NCBI RefSeq assembly: GCF_932526225.1
Contig: NC_064047.1
Coordinates: 14,419,121-14,483,120 of the forward strand
Length of the DNA stretch: 64,000 bases
Reading direction: 5' to 3'
Origin: Nematostella vectensis
Lineage: Eukaryota > Cnidaria > Anthozoa > Actiniaria > Edwardsiidae
Shown here: in pieces, positions 1 to 10,028 of the stretch
Numbering within the stretch: the stretch's first letter is position 1
How the letters are laid out: each line of letters begins with the position of its first letter
Notes under the pieces: model-generated
What the model was told of the DNA's origin: nothing
What the model saw: the letters and a program-made list of their open reading frames with translations, nothing else
The model's database searches: none
Program-made: the position numbers and the translations under genes

Positions 1-3000
1 GAGTAATCACGTCACTCATGAGATAATCACATGGCAGTAAGAGGTTATAATGCAGAGTCCGGTTCCTGCCCTTGCCATTCTCAGGTCTGACCTCATACAC
101 TGGGCTCGATTCTCCCTTCTGATTCACAACCACAAACACCTGATCCTCAAAGTATGAGCGTAGTTTCCCTGGACCGCCTCGTTCTGACAGGTTTCGTACC
201 AATACCCGATCACCCGGCTTAAGTGATGAGCATCTCACTTTCTTCTCGTAGTACCTCTTACCCCGCGCGGCTTGAGCTGTCGACTTAGAACGTGCGATCC
301 TGTAAGCTTCTTCCATGGTTTCTCGCCACTTTGTCACATATTTCGGATACTGTTGCGGAGTGCCTTGCAAACTGGTACCAAGCATTAAGTCAATGGGAAG
401 TCGAGGTGAGCGACCATAAAGTAGATAGAAAGGAGAAAATCCTGTTGAGTCATTTCGAGTGCAGTTGTATGCGTGTACAACTTTGTTAAGACTATCTTTC
501 CACTTGGATTTCTGGTTCTCTGGTAGTGTGCGTAACATTGCAAGAAGGGTCTGATTAAAACGCTCGACTTGTCCATTGGATTGTGGATGATATGGTGTGG
601 TTCTTGAGTGAGCTACCCCACTAAGCTTTTCCAGATGTTTATGTAGATCGTTCTCGAACTCCTTCCCCTGATCGTGATGTATTCGAAGGGGAAACCCAAA
701 CCTCATGATGTAATCATTATACAGCTTCTCTGCCACTGTAGGGGCCGATTTATTCCGTGTTGCGTATGCTTGGGCAAATCGAGTAAAATGATCAATCACT
801 ACGAGGATATATTCATACCCACCACTGCTTTTTTCTAGATGTAAAAAGTCCAAAGAAATGAGTTCAAAGGGAGCTGTTGTTTGAATACTCTGCATTGGTG
901 CCCGTTGAGCATGTTTCGGTCGTTTTTGCTTGATACATCGACAAACAGAGGTAACATAGTGTTCAATGTCCTGTTGCATACGGGGCCAAAAGAACCTATC
1001 CCTCGCAAGTTGCAATACCCTCTCTGCACCGAGATGCCCCATTTCCTCATGTAATTCCTTATAACCGAGATGATGAAGTTTCCGTGGAAGGACCAATTGG
1101 AGACGTGGTCCAATTCTCCGGCGAAGGATATCATCCTTACCTAGTTCCAACTTCTTCCAGTGACGTAACATGGCCTTTGTTTCAGGAGTTTCCTTCTTTC
1201 GCTCCTTTAAGCTGGGTAATGACTCATTAAGTATGAAACCAATCACCTTTCCAATTGTTGTATCCTCACGCTGAAGTCTCACAATGTCCTCTGTCGACCA
1301 TGCTTGCGTGCCTAAGGTGACATTATCGTCGGGAGAATCTTCAAGGCATGCTGACAAAGAGATAGTCGGAATGCCATCTTCACCTGCCTGGAACTTTACA
1401 GAATTCACAGTGGCTCCTATGTCTTCTTGGCATATGGTCTTCTGACATTCTTCCATATACTTCTCCATGCCTTGTGAAATCCGCGAGAGACCGTCTGCAT
1501 CCCCATTTGCCTTTCCAGGTCTGTATTTGATGACAAAGTTATAGTCAGCCAATTCTGATACCCAACGCTGTCCGGTCGCATTCAATTTGGCAGTGGTCAG
1601 AATGTATGTTAACGGGTTATTATCCGTGTAGACAGTAAATTTAGGGGCATAGTACAAATAGTCTCTAAATTTCTCCGTAATTGCCCATTTTAGCGCTAAG
1701 AATTCGAGTTTCCCCGAATGCAGATGGTAATTGCGCTCGGCTTGAGTTAACGATCGTGACCCGTAACCAATGACTCTCAAGGTTCCTTTCTGGCGTTGGT
1801 ATAATACAGCCCCAAGTCCCCGCTCCGATGCGTCAGTGTGAAGAATAAAGGGTTGTTGGTAGTCCGGATAAGCCATAACGGGTGGTGATGTGATAGTATC
1901 TATAAGTGTCTCCAGTATTCGCTGATGTTCCTCAGACCAAGAGACTGGTTGGCGTGATAAGGACTTACTCGACCTACTTTTCGATTTGGTACTTGTACCT
2001 CCCTTGGGTTCCGTCAAAAGATCATAAATGGGTGCTGCTAACGTCGCAAAGTTATGTACATATCTCCTGAAATAACTTAGAAGTCCCATAAGTCTGCGGA
2101 CTTCTCCGACTGTCTTAGGTGGCGTATCCTTTAAATCCGTAACTGCCTTAATACTCTCCTGATCCATCCGATAACCTTCTTCTGACACAACATGTCCAAG
2201 GAATGTAACTTCCCTTTGAAAGATTTTACACTTGCTGGGTTTCAATTTTATCCCGTGTTCCCGCAGTCTTTGCAAAACTTTCCTCAGATCACTAACATGT
2301 TCTTCAAAACTTTGACTAAAGACAATGATATCGTCCAAATATGGGATACATGTGGTGTCTCTTAAATCTTCTAAACAATCTTGCATATATCTTTGAAAGG
2401 CCGCGGGGGCCTGGGAAAGACCCATGGGAATGCGAACCCATTCATACAGTCCCCAAGGGGTCACAAAGGCAGTCAATGGTCTACTGTTTTTCCCCATGAA
2501 ACCCTGATGATATGCGCGTCCCTGATCCAGTACTGAAAACCAACTATTTCCCCCTAGGGTGTCTAATGCATCTTGAATCCTTGGGATGGGAAAACGGTCA
2601 GGAACACTCTTACGATTCAGTTCACGATAGTCAATGCACAGTCTTAGAGACCCGTCCCGTTTACGGACGCAGACAGCCGGCGACGAGTAGGAAGACTTTG
2701 ACTTCACAATCCATCCCTTATTTATCAAGTCCTCAATATAGCCTTTGACTTCTGCATACAATGGGCGGCTAATTGAGACATATGTTTTCTGAACAGGAGT
2801 CTTATCCATTAGGGTTAAATTTAACTCAAGGTCTTCGATGCAACCGACATCCTGACTATCACGGGCAAAGGTCTCCTCCTCTTCCTGTAACAGACGAGTG
2901 ACTTCCTTTTTTTGTTCTTCATTCAGATCTCCAATCACCACCCCTGGGACCCTCTGTGATGAATCTATGGTCGCCCCCCTGGATTCTTGTGTTTCACCTG

Positions 3001-4141
3001 GGTGTACCCCCCTTGAATCAGACAAGTTCATCTCACTAAGTTTCACTTCTGCTGGGGTAACTGATCTGATAAGGTTAAGACTACCCAAGATGGTGCCCTC
3101 CCTGAGGGTGATATCATGCTTGGTGGCATTACTGACGTAAATGTCAACTCGCGTAGCTTTCCCTTTCGGGATGGACAATAGAGACTGGGAGAGTTCTAGC
3201 CCTGTAGGCAATGTCTGGTCTTCATCTGGTTCAAAGATAACTGGGCATTTCTCCTCGACTGGGCCGGTATTTGCACGACAATTAATTCTCAGGGTCTGCC
3301 CCCCCGGTATGCTGACACTCTTCTTAGGTGACTTTAAGATGCACAAGGGTTCTGAGTTGTCACATGTTTGGATAAAGTTAATCAAGGCCCCAACTGCCTC
3401 CCCTCTGACTTCTGGAAATGCACCTTTCATAATATCCTGTAATGGGCTCCCTGTGGTGTTGCTATTATCCCCTGGGAAATCTTTAATCACTGTTTCTATG
3501 ACATTATATCCAATGATGGGACACTCTAACTCTCCTGGGGTCACTAAAAAAGGTACTTCTACATCTGGCCCTGTATACCCATGGGATTCTAGCTTCAATG
3601 TTATGGGGATCCATCCCTCATATGGGATCTCACTGCCATTTGCAGCAGATACATTTAAGTTTCTATCCCGACCCAGGAGTGTCTCAATATCTTGTAAATC
3701 AGTGTTCAAACCATTCTCATTGACCCATGATTTAGATAAAACTGAAATTTGCGCGCCCGTATCCCAGAGGGCCTCTGTGCTAATATCATTAAGCATGCAG
3801 GAAACTTTGCATTTTGGTCCTACCAGTTTACAAATAACAGCATGTTGTTTTGGAGTGAGATGAGACATAAATACACTAGACTGAATTCGCTCTGCGTACT
3901 CACTGTTTTTCTTGGCTTGTAACTCTTGTATCGCAGTGCAAAGTTTCTTGTGTTCCAACCAATGAGCCCGTTGGCATTGCACACCGCAGTACAATGCTGA
4001 CTTACAACCCGCACATTGAACTAAACAATCACTACCAGATGGTTGATGCCCACATAACACACATACTTGGGACTTTCCTGTGGAAGCAACTTGCGACCCG
4101 GCTACCGCCTGTCCCGCGGTGGCAGCCGGTGCTGGTTTCCC
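1..4141 (-). CDS. pol: Gypsy-1 pol polyprotein (partial at 3' end, frameshift-expressed)
   Basis: Pol carries the enzymes for copying and inserting the element. The frame opens at 4168 after a TAA and is entered by -1 frameshifting at 4135-4141, with no need for its own ATG. In order I see a MYND-type zinc finger (3938-4063), an aspartic protease with DTGAQIS, a reverse transcriptase with the active-site YLDD near 2335, RNase H with a DASERGLG motif and a TDNNPLTY stretch, a zinc-binding N-terminal integrase domain, and the integrase core with the glutamate in [10 protein letters not shown] near 570. The frame is still open at the window edge. The MYND finger ahead of the protease is unusual; the other domains are standard for the family. 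Confidence 0.92.
4098..4141 (-). promoter_or_regulatory. -1 ribosomal frameshift signal between gag and pol
   Basis: Read on the minus strand, the slippery heptamer G GGA AAC occupies 4141-4135 in the gag frame and fits the X XXY YYZ rule. After a 5-nt spacer (CAGCA) comes a GC-rich hairpin: CCGGCT (4129-4124) pairs with AGCCGG (4103-4098), and ACCGC (4120-4116) with GCGGT (4108-4104), with a 3-nt bulge and a 7-nt loop. The gag stop lies in the stem. Slipping back one base enters the pol frame exactly. The fit is seen directly; activity is inferred. Confidence 0.85.
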
Positions 4142-5436
4142 GAATCCTTGTTTTGTGTTGGTCTCCGCTTACGACATCCCCGTGCCCAATGCTCAGATGA
4201 ACCGCAATAAAAACAATGATCACATGCATCAATCGTATTGCTATCCTCACACTGCTTGCAAACTCTCTTGGTCTTCTGTACATGTATATCCCGATTATCA
4301 ATATTGCCATCCCTTTCCTGTTGCACTTGGGCCACTGTCTCCCGCAATGTGGCCATCTCCGACTTCACTGACTTGAGTTCTGCTAGGATCAGGTCTTCTG
4401 TTGAGACTGCGGCTGGAGCAGTTTTCCCTTTGTCCTTACGTCCACCATTCCCTTGTGATTCGACATTATCACTTGTTAGCTGATTAACTTTCTTAGTTAT
4501 TTTGGTTAACTTTGATTTCCTCTCTAACTCCTCAGATGCCACAATATTTACATGCTGGATTAAATCTTCATCAGTGGTATCTGTGTTCTGTAGATATGGT
4601 CTTAGTTTCATCCTTACACCATCATCCATTAATCCAGTCTCCACAGTTCTTAAAAATAGTCCTTGCACCAATTCGGGATCGTATTTCATTTTGCTATCAG
4701 ACTCTTGTGACGCAAAACAAACTTTCTGCCTTTGATCCAAAGCCCTGATCACAAAACTCTGAGGGGTTTCCCCGGGAGCTTGAGCCAAAATTGCTAATTC
4801 TTGATACAGTTCTGTTGCATTTTTTTCCTGATAATGCGAGCGCAAAATGTGTCTTAATTGGGCCAGAGTCAAGCTTGGAATAGCTTCCAAGTAGCTGCGA
4901 AGTCTCATTCCTGGGCAAATGGACTTTATTACTGCATCGACCACCTCAACTTCTGTGTGTCCTTTCTTTAGTCCAGAGTCAATTTGTCTCACGAGACTGA
5001 CAAAACTTAACTTATCTTTCTGTCCTGGCTCTCCAATTTGCCCAGAAATCTTCATTTCTCTCTTTATATCCGAAATGTAGAGACCTTTCTTTGATTCCAT
5101 ACCCATAAGGTTGTTCATTTGATCCTTCAGAGCTTGGAGCTCCTCGCTCGGACTTGCACTTGCACTCGTGTTTGGCTGGGCTTGTTTTTCTTGTTTGGGC
5201 TTCGTTGCTCCAGAAATCGCCGAAATAACCTCCTCTAATCCCTTCAGATAGCTGACTGCTTGGTCTCCTTTGCTCTCAAGCTCGTTATCCACAGCTTGTG
5301 AGATCCTTCTGACCCGTTTCAACCTAGATAGTTTGTCGTCCTCGTGTAGCTTCAAAAAGTTTTCCACTTCGTGTAACTGTTCGGCCGTCAAGCAACACAA
5401 ACTCTCTTCGATACTAAGCTGAAGTTCTTCAGTCAT
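4102..5436 (-). CDS. gag: Gypsy-1 gag polyprotein
   Basis: Gag should build the retrotransposon capsid and bind its RNA. I start it at the ATG at 5436, since the open frame upstream has only a TTG inside the primer binding site. The protein is about 444 aa. It has a charged, helical N-terminal half with a Lys/Glu-rich coiled-coil-like stretch, a capsid-like middle region, and near the C-terminus a CCHC zinc knuckle ([14 protein letters not shown]) followed by a basic tail. It ends at a TAG inside the predicted frameshift hairpin. Pol lies in the -1 frame and overlaps the gag end, so most ribosomes should stop here and make gag alone. Confidence 0.9.
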   Translation of the reverse strand: MTEELQLSIEESLCCLTAEQLHEVENFLKLHEDDKLSRLKRVRRISQAVDNELESKGDQAVSYLKGLEEVISAISGATKPKQEKQAQPNTSASASPSEELQALKDQMNNLMGMESKKGLYISDIKREMKISGQIGEPGQKDKLSFVSLVRQIDSGLKKGHTEVEVVDAVIKSICPGMRLRSYLEAIPSLTLAQLRHILRSHYQEKNATELYQELAILAQAPGETPQSFVIRALDQRQKVCFASQESDSKMKYDPELVQGLFLRTVETGLMDDGVRMKLRPYLQNTDTTDEDLIQHVNIVASEELERKSKLTKITKKVNQLTSDNVESQGNGGRKDKGKTAPAAVSTEDLILAELKSVKSEMATLRETVAQVQQERDGNIDNRDIHVQKTKRVCKQCEDSNTIDACDHCFYCGSSEHWARGCRKRRPTQNKDSGNQHRLPPRDRR

Positions 5437-5450
5437 CTTCTGAATCCGTT

Positions 5451-5468
5451 TTCCCGTCTGAGCCCCCA
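5451..5468 (-). other. Primer binding site of Gypsy-1
   Basis: On the minus strand the bases TGGGGGCTCAGACGGGAA begin three nucleotides after the LTR end. The first nine match the start of tRNA-Pro-type primer binding sites known from other retroelements (TGGGGGCTC), but the rest diverges, so the tRNA identity is uncertain. Position directly after the LTR and before gag supports the role. Confidence 0.6.
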
Positions 5469-5471
5469 ATA

Positions 5472-5647
5472 TGTTACCTCTTAATTTGTGAAAACTCGAG
5501 TAACATTAAAAATAAACCGAAAATAAACCACACAGAAACAAACATGGCGGTCAACACGTTTTCTTCCTCTTCTACACACACTGCATTATGGGTAATACAA
5601 TATTTTTCTATGGGGGGGTGGGCAAGTGCTTAATTCCAAGGGTAACA
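5472..5647 (-). repeat. 5' LTR of Gypsy-1
   Basis: This 176-bp segment starts TGTTACC and ends GGTAACA on the minus strand, a perfect 7-bp terminal inverted repeat of TG...CA type. The LINE protein frame stops making sense exactly at its outer edge, and the primer binding site follows three bases after its inner edge. Its partner LTR is off the left edge, so the boundaries come from termini and flanks, not from comparing two copies. Confidence 0.82.
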
Positions 5648-7058
5648 CATGCCAGGGAGCAGAGGATAGATCTTCATTAAATTTTTCAACATCCAGTGAT
5701 TTTGTACTTCTAAATGTGACTACTTTCCGTTCGTGCTGAGATACCCTTTCTTTCATAATCCCATACACTAAGTGATGATCACTCATTTCTGGATTTAGTA
5801 CTCCACTGGCTCTGAATAACTCTGGCTTGTTTGTAAGGATCACATCCAATAGAGTTTCAGATGTTGGTGTAACTCTGGTTGGATCCTTAATTAGGCACTC
5901 TAAACCAAATACTTCCTCTAGATTGATCAGTATTTGCCCTTCTCTACGTTCTGGTCTTAATCTATCAAGATTCAGGTCTCCAGTGAGTACAAGCGTATTA
6001 CATTCCATCGAAGCCCACATACACACTGCATGCAATTCCTCTTCCAATTTGCGGTAGTAATCAGTTCCTGTTGGATTTGGAGAGCGATAAATGCCTACAA
6101 ACAACACATTATTGTTGTTTATTATTGCATTAATGGCCAGAACTTCAAGCAATTTATACTGCTTAGGAAGTTTCACTTTACGAGATGCCATCTTTGATGA
6201 AAAATATGCCATCAGACCACCGCCGCCTTTCTTTCTGTCCTTTCTGTAAATGTGATATCCTTCAAGAGCCAGCTGAGCATTGGTGTAAGAGGAGTCAATC
6301 TTGGTCTCTGTCAGAAAGATCACATGTGACCTTAACTCCTTATTGAGCAACAACAGCTCATCCAGTTTGTTTTGGCAGCTGTTAATGTTCAGATGAATGA
6401 GCATGAGATCAGTGCTGTTCCTTTTTCTATCTTGTATTATCCAAGGTTCAGGTAGATCATTAGCATATCTTGCTTCATCCTCATCCTGGGCTGCTGGGTC
6501 TCCATGCACATTCATATTGAATAACTCTTCAAAAGAAGCATCACCAATACCCTGAAACGGCTGTTCATTTTGTGTAGATATAACTGCACAGCCAGGACAT
6601 ATCCACGTATCATTTAACATCTGCTTGATCCGTTTGTATTCACTGGGTTTCACATTTACACACTTGATGTGGCTCTGACCCTTACAACAGTCGCAAAGCA
6701 CAGCTCGGTGATTACGTGCGATTGTTCTTAAACACACGCTGCACTTCTCTGAGGGCCCAGGGTTTGGAGAGACATCCCCACTTACAGCAATTCGAGTTAG
6801 CTGAAATGTAGAAGTTGAATTTGGATACCGCTTGATCCGCCCTGAAAGATACTTCATGCCATGTGACTCGAGTTGTCCACTACGACGATAATGAATTAGC
6901 AGGTTAAATTCAACCTGAAGTGGCTCGTTGCTTGTCATTAATATAGTAGATGAACTGCCTTCGCTTTCAGTTGAGAATAAGGTTATGTTCAAGGTTGTTT
7001 GAAAGAAGAAAATGACATATAAGGTGACAGGAGCCGGAAAGCAAAAATAAGCCGCCAT
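5648..7058 (-). pseudogene. CR1-like LINE protein, N-terminal part (PHD finger plus AP-endonuclease), cut by Gypsy-1
   Basis: This is the 5' part of a non-LTR retrotransposon protein. I start it at the ATG at 7058 (AAGATGGCG context) and not at the upstream in-frame codon. From the upstream codon, residues 7-26 are hydrophobic, a GDVSPNPGP motif resembling a 2A peptide lies at about 100-108, a PHD-type zinc finger (CSVC...CDCC...HIKC...CPGC) at about 112-163, and an apurinic-type endonuclease from about 224 with NINS, TETK and SDHHLVY motifs. The frame is lost at the Gypsy-1 LTR (5647), so the reverse transcriptase is absent here and probably lies beyond the left edge. Clade assignment is by domain layout only. 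Confidence 0.82.
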
Positions 7059-7181
7059 CTTGGCTGACCAGATCATAACTCTAGGCTGTACAATAATTGA
7101 TAATCACAAGTTGATCACAGGGTGGGGATTGTGTTACGTATTGTTCGTGTCGTCATGTACGACATCTCGTTACACTTCTGT
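5648..7181 (-). mobile_element. CR1-like LINE (5' portion) inserted in hAT-A
   Basis: The LINE runs right to left. Its 5' limit is placed near 7181 because from about 7182 rightwards the sequence matches the inner part of another hAT-A copy (53828-53912). The roughly 120 bp between 7059 and 7181 would be its 5' untranslated leader. It is interrupted by Gypsy-1 at 5648. The exact 5' junction is uncertain because the matching LINE 3' junction is outside the window. Confidence 0.65.
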
Positions 7182-7363
7182 TCTTGAAAGTATGGCGAAG
7201 CAACCATTAATGCTTTACGAATACCCATTGGCAATGTCAAGTGGTGCGATAGTAGTTTAAATATGGGTACTTAATTACTTGTAGGTAACTTACACTCTAG
7301 AAACATCGGTGACTACCTTATTATCTAAATATCTACTATTTTTCTTTATTTTCGCTTTTTTGC

Positions 7364-7590
7364 ACAGTTCTATTTCAGTTTTGTAGAAAGCTTGTCATCT
7401 TCATTCTTGTTAGGTGTTGGTTTTTCCACAGTTCTATTTCAGTTTTGTACAATACTCGTCATCCTCATTTTTCTTAGAAAACAATTGTGGTCTTGTAGAA
7501 GGCTTGTCATCCTCATTCTTGTTAGGTGTTGATTTTTGCACAGTTCTATTTCAGTCTAATAGAATGCTTGTCATTCTTATTGGGTGTTAA
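7364..7590. repeat. About four copies of a ~64-bp tandem repeat
   Basis: Units share CACAGTTCTATTTCAG followed by TTTTGTAGAAAGCTTGTCAT and a TTAGGTGTTG box. They start near 7364, 7428, 7487 and 7539, with increasing decay to the right. The array lies in the non-coding end of the hAT-A remnant. Confidence 0.7.
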
Positions 7591-7619
7591 TTGGCGAAAA
7601 GGTCAAGAAGTTTGAGAAC

Positions 7620-9120
7620 AAAGTGAAAGTGCCACACAGGTTTTCTTGTTCAATAGTGCTACTAAGATAGTTTTTCAGATGTCTCAGGGATGGGATGGCT
7701 CCTTCACAGGATGAGGAGGATATGGGAATTCTTGCTAGGATCTGCAGCATTGTAAATATTCACATAGGCCTCACGTGAACAGTTTGTAAGGTTGTTCTAT
7801 CGGTATCAGGATGTGCTCTCCTAGACTTCCTCTCTTTCCGAGTCTTCTTCCACATGATAAGTTTGCTGGTAAGGTTACTGGGTCTCGAAGGTAGTGATCG
7901 CAGAAAGATCGAACATTTGGTCCCAATCGCCTAAACTGAATCAGACGAAATAAGGAAAAGGCCATTATAATAAACAATACTTCATCTAGGAATCTTTCAT
8001 CTAATTGCTAAAGGGCATAGCCAAGAAATTGGTTAGATTAATCTTATGATATTGCCCAGACTCATGAGCTGGGGAATTGTCACGATGCACCTGGCTTTGA
8101 ACAATACTGTGCATGCTTGGTTCAACTCAAATTTTTCGACCAAGCTCAACAGCTTGACAATGAAGAATATTGCGTCATTCATCAATATTATCTTGCATGT
8201 CTCTCAGGCTTGATTTGAAGATTCTCAGCTCATCTTTGGCGTTAAGTAGGTCTATTTCCATGGCCTGCAACTAGGCAGCGAGAGGCTTTGTAAGGTCTGG
8301 AATATGAGAAACTACAACTCTGTTATGATTAACGAAGAATATCATGATCAAAAAAGCACTTAAGAAGAAGTACCTGGTTATCAATGCGACTGTTTGGGTT
8401 CCAGTCTTTCCCTTGGTTATGTTCAATGTCTTGAAATGTTTCAGCAACAGGCTGTAACAGTTCAATAACTCGATCCATTTCTTTAATTCGATTGATCCAT
8501 CTAGTCCTGGAGACATTAATAAACTTTACCTTGGTTGCTTTCTTTGAAGTTTATTGGCCTTTTCTTTAAAGTACTGGAAACGCCTTGGTGAGTCAGAGAT
8601 GGCTGGAAAGTACTGGAAACGCTTTGGTGGGTCAAAGAAGGCATTTAATTTTCTAACATTTCTCATTGCATTTCTTGGCAACATAGAGAGGCAATGGCTT
8701 TGATGTGTTCGCCGCTGATTAGGGAGGAGGCTAAATTAATTTTTTCACTCATATTCCCTGCACCATCATAGCACTTTTCACGGCAGTCTTACATAGATAG
8801 GCTAAGGTTTTTTTTGTATTTGTTTACCAGTTGTCTCATCATCATATTCTTGGTAATCAATGAACTCTTTATAATAGTCTGGGTACAGGAGTCTATGAAG
8901 CGAACTACAGCGCTTAGGTTTTTTTTATTTGAAATGTCAGCAACTTCATCGGCCAGAACTGAGGAAAACGTGCTACTTCTCCCCAGCTTTTTTTAGTATA
9001 GCTCTTTACAGTATCAATAACTTCGTTGTTAATTTGTTTTGGAGATGTAAGGGGCTTTTTTGTTGCTGTGTGTAAGTGTTCTTTAACTATTACGTCTCCA
9101 CTTCAAACACGAAAATCTAT
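7620..9120 (-). pseudogene. hAT-A transposase pseudogene (DUF4371/hAT type)
   Basis: Translating the minus strand in shifting frames gives recognisable hAT pieces in the right order. They are an LADEVADIS core motif followed by a VVRFIDS strand (about 8980-8880), a CYDGAGNMS motif (about 8740), a TRWINRI motif with WNPNSRIDNQ (about 8480-8370), a VVVSHIPDLTKPLAA helix (8271-8320), and the C-terminal dimerisation region with LQILARIP, SSSCEGAIPSLRHLKNYL (about 7750-7640). Several stops and frameshifts separate the pieces, so the gene is dead. The family call rests on these motifs and their order. No continuous ORF exceeds 81 codons. Confidence 0.75.
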
Positions 9121-9469
9121 TAATGCCTGGAAATACCGTACACAAATAATTATTATATTTGCATTTTTGCTCATGTGCTATTATGAGAATCGACGCTGAT
9201 GTCCAAAGTACATGAGGTGATTTTGCCAGCCTATTTACCTTACTAGAATTGCAGCCGAAAATCTACCGGAATAAAACATCAAGACACTTCGAATGTACTG
9301 CCCAGGAATGACACCGAACAACATTTACGTTACAGTTACGACGAAGGTAACCACTTTCTATTGTCTTAAGGAATTAGAAAGAGCTAACGTCTGGTCGCTA
9401 CACTTTTTCGATTAATTAAAACTACTTGTTATCTGAAAGACTAAAAACACGATCAAATACCAATATGAA

Positions 9470-9915
9470 ACGGATGGCCGCGGCTAAAGCTGCTGCTAGC
9501 TCCAGTCGTGGGATACTGACCTGTTTCAGGGGGGGGGGGGTCAATCTGCTCTTTGCCATGTGTGCAGCTCGATGGTCTTGACTCGCCGAAGTTGTTAGGC
9601 TTGTAGCAACGTGCAATCTTTAACTCACTCAAATGCCGCAAATCCGGGACCCACATCTCCCACTTTGTGCGTGCTGTATCCGGAAGCTTCTCGCCCCATC
9701 CAACACCGTCTCTACATAGCTGTTGTAGGATTTGTTTTCCCTTGAGGTTGAATGGTGCAAGCACTCCTAGAGGAGTGCTTGCACTCCTATAGAGTTAACA
9801 ATGTTAACAGAGTTAACAATGGATAGGACGGATAGTCTTGTCAAGGGCTTGTCTGTAAGCTCGACGCGTAACTGTAGTTTGTCTGATTCTACACACCATT
9901 GTACATTTTAACAAA
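9470..9915 (-). pseudogene. BEL/Pao retrotransposon pol fragment (RT end and RNase H)
   Basis: Minus-strand reading gives a VESDKLQLRVELTDKPLTRL segment, then PLGVLAPFNLKGKQILQQL, then a YKPNNFGE motif and, in another frame, KSRLTPPPLKQVSIPRLELA. These are typical of the BEL/Pao region joining reverse transcriptase to RNase H. A frameshift and deletion follow YKPNNFGE, next to a run of ten or so G (plus strand, 9530). A short inverted duplication at 9756-9783 breaks the frame again. Only about 450 bp of the element remains, with no LTR. Confidence 0.75.
9756..9783. repeat. 28-bp near-perfect palindrome in the BEL/Pao fragment
   Basis: TGCAAGCACTCCT and its exact reverse complement flank the two bases AG. 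The right arm repeats part of the coding sequence of the left, so it looks like an inverted duplication formed during rearrangement. Confidence 0.85.
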
Positions 9916-10028
9916 AGCTGGTTTTGGTATGAATCTTATGATTTTGATTTATCTGAATAGTCATTCTCCATGCATTCAGTAGCTGCTCTGAAATCTTGAG
10001 TGTTGCTTTCTTTTACAGGCGCTCATCT

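Larger units (their letters stand above)
1..5647 (-). mobile_element. Ty3/gypsy LTR retrotransposon, Gypsy-1 (3' end off window)
   Basis: Minus-strand order is 5' LTR (5472-5647), primer binding site (5451-5468), gag (5436-4102) and pol (4141 leftwards past position 1). The 3' LTR lies outside the window. I read gag and pol through with no internal stop, so the visible part looks coding-competent. It is inserted in a CR1-like LINE, whose endonuclease frame is cut at 5648. Assignment to Ty3/gypsy rests on the order protease, RT, RNase H, integrase in pol. The target duplication cannot be checked because the other flank is missing. Confidence 0.93.
7182..9465 (-). mobile_element. hAT-A transposon remnant, truncated on both sides
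   Basis: Both ends match the deletion derivative in GET1 intron 1: 7182-7260 resembles 53828-53912, and about 9180-9420 resembles 54130-54410. Between them lies a decayed transposase on the minus strand. The left terminus is displaced by the LINE and Gypsy-1 insertions, and the right one is replaced by a BEL/Pao fragment at about 9470. So only the interior of the element is present. Confidence 0.72.

Noticed and set aside
3141-3863. 240-codon plus-strand ORF
   Set aside because: It is antisense to the Gypsy-1 protease/RT region, whose minus-strand frame has clear motifs.
5437-5469. Gag start at 5469
   Set aside because: That codon is TTG and lies in the primer binding site; the first ATG is at 5436.
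5586-5647. Last 20 residues of the LINE-1 ORF
   Set aside because: They are translated LTR sequence of Gypsy-1, not LINE protein.
9422-9616. 64-codon ORF as a gene
   Set aside because: It fuses hAT-A end sequence with a frameshifted BEL/Pao piece.
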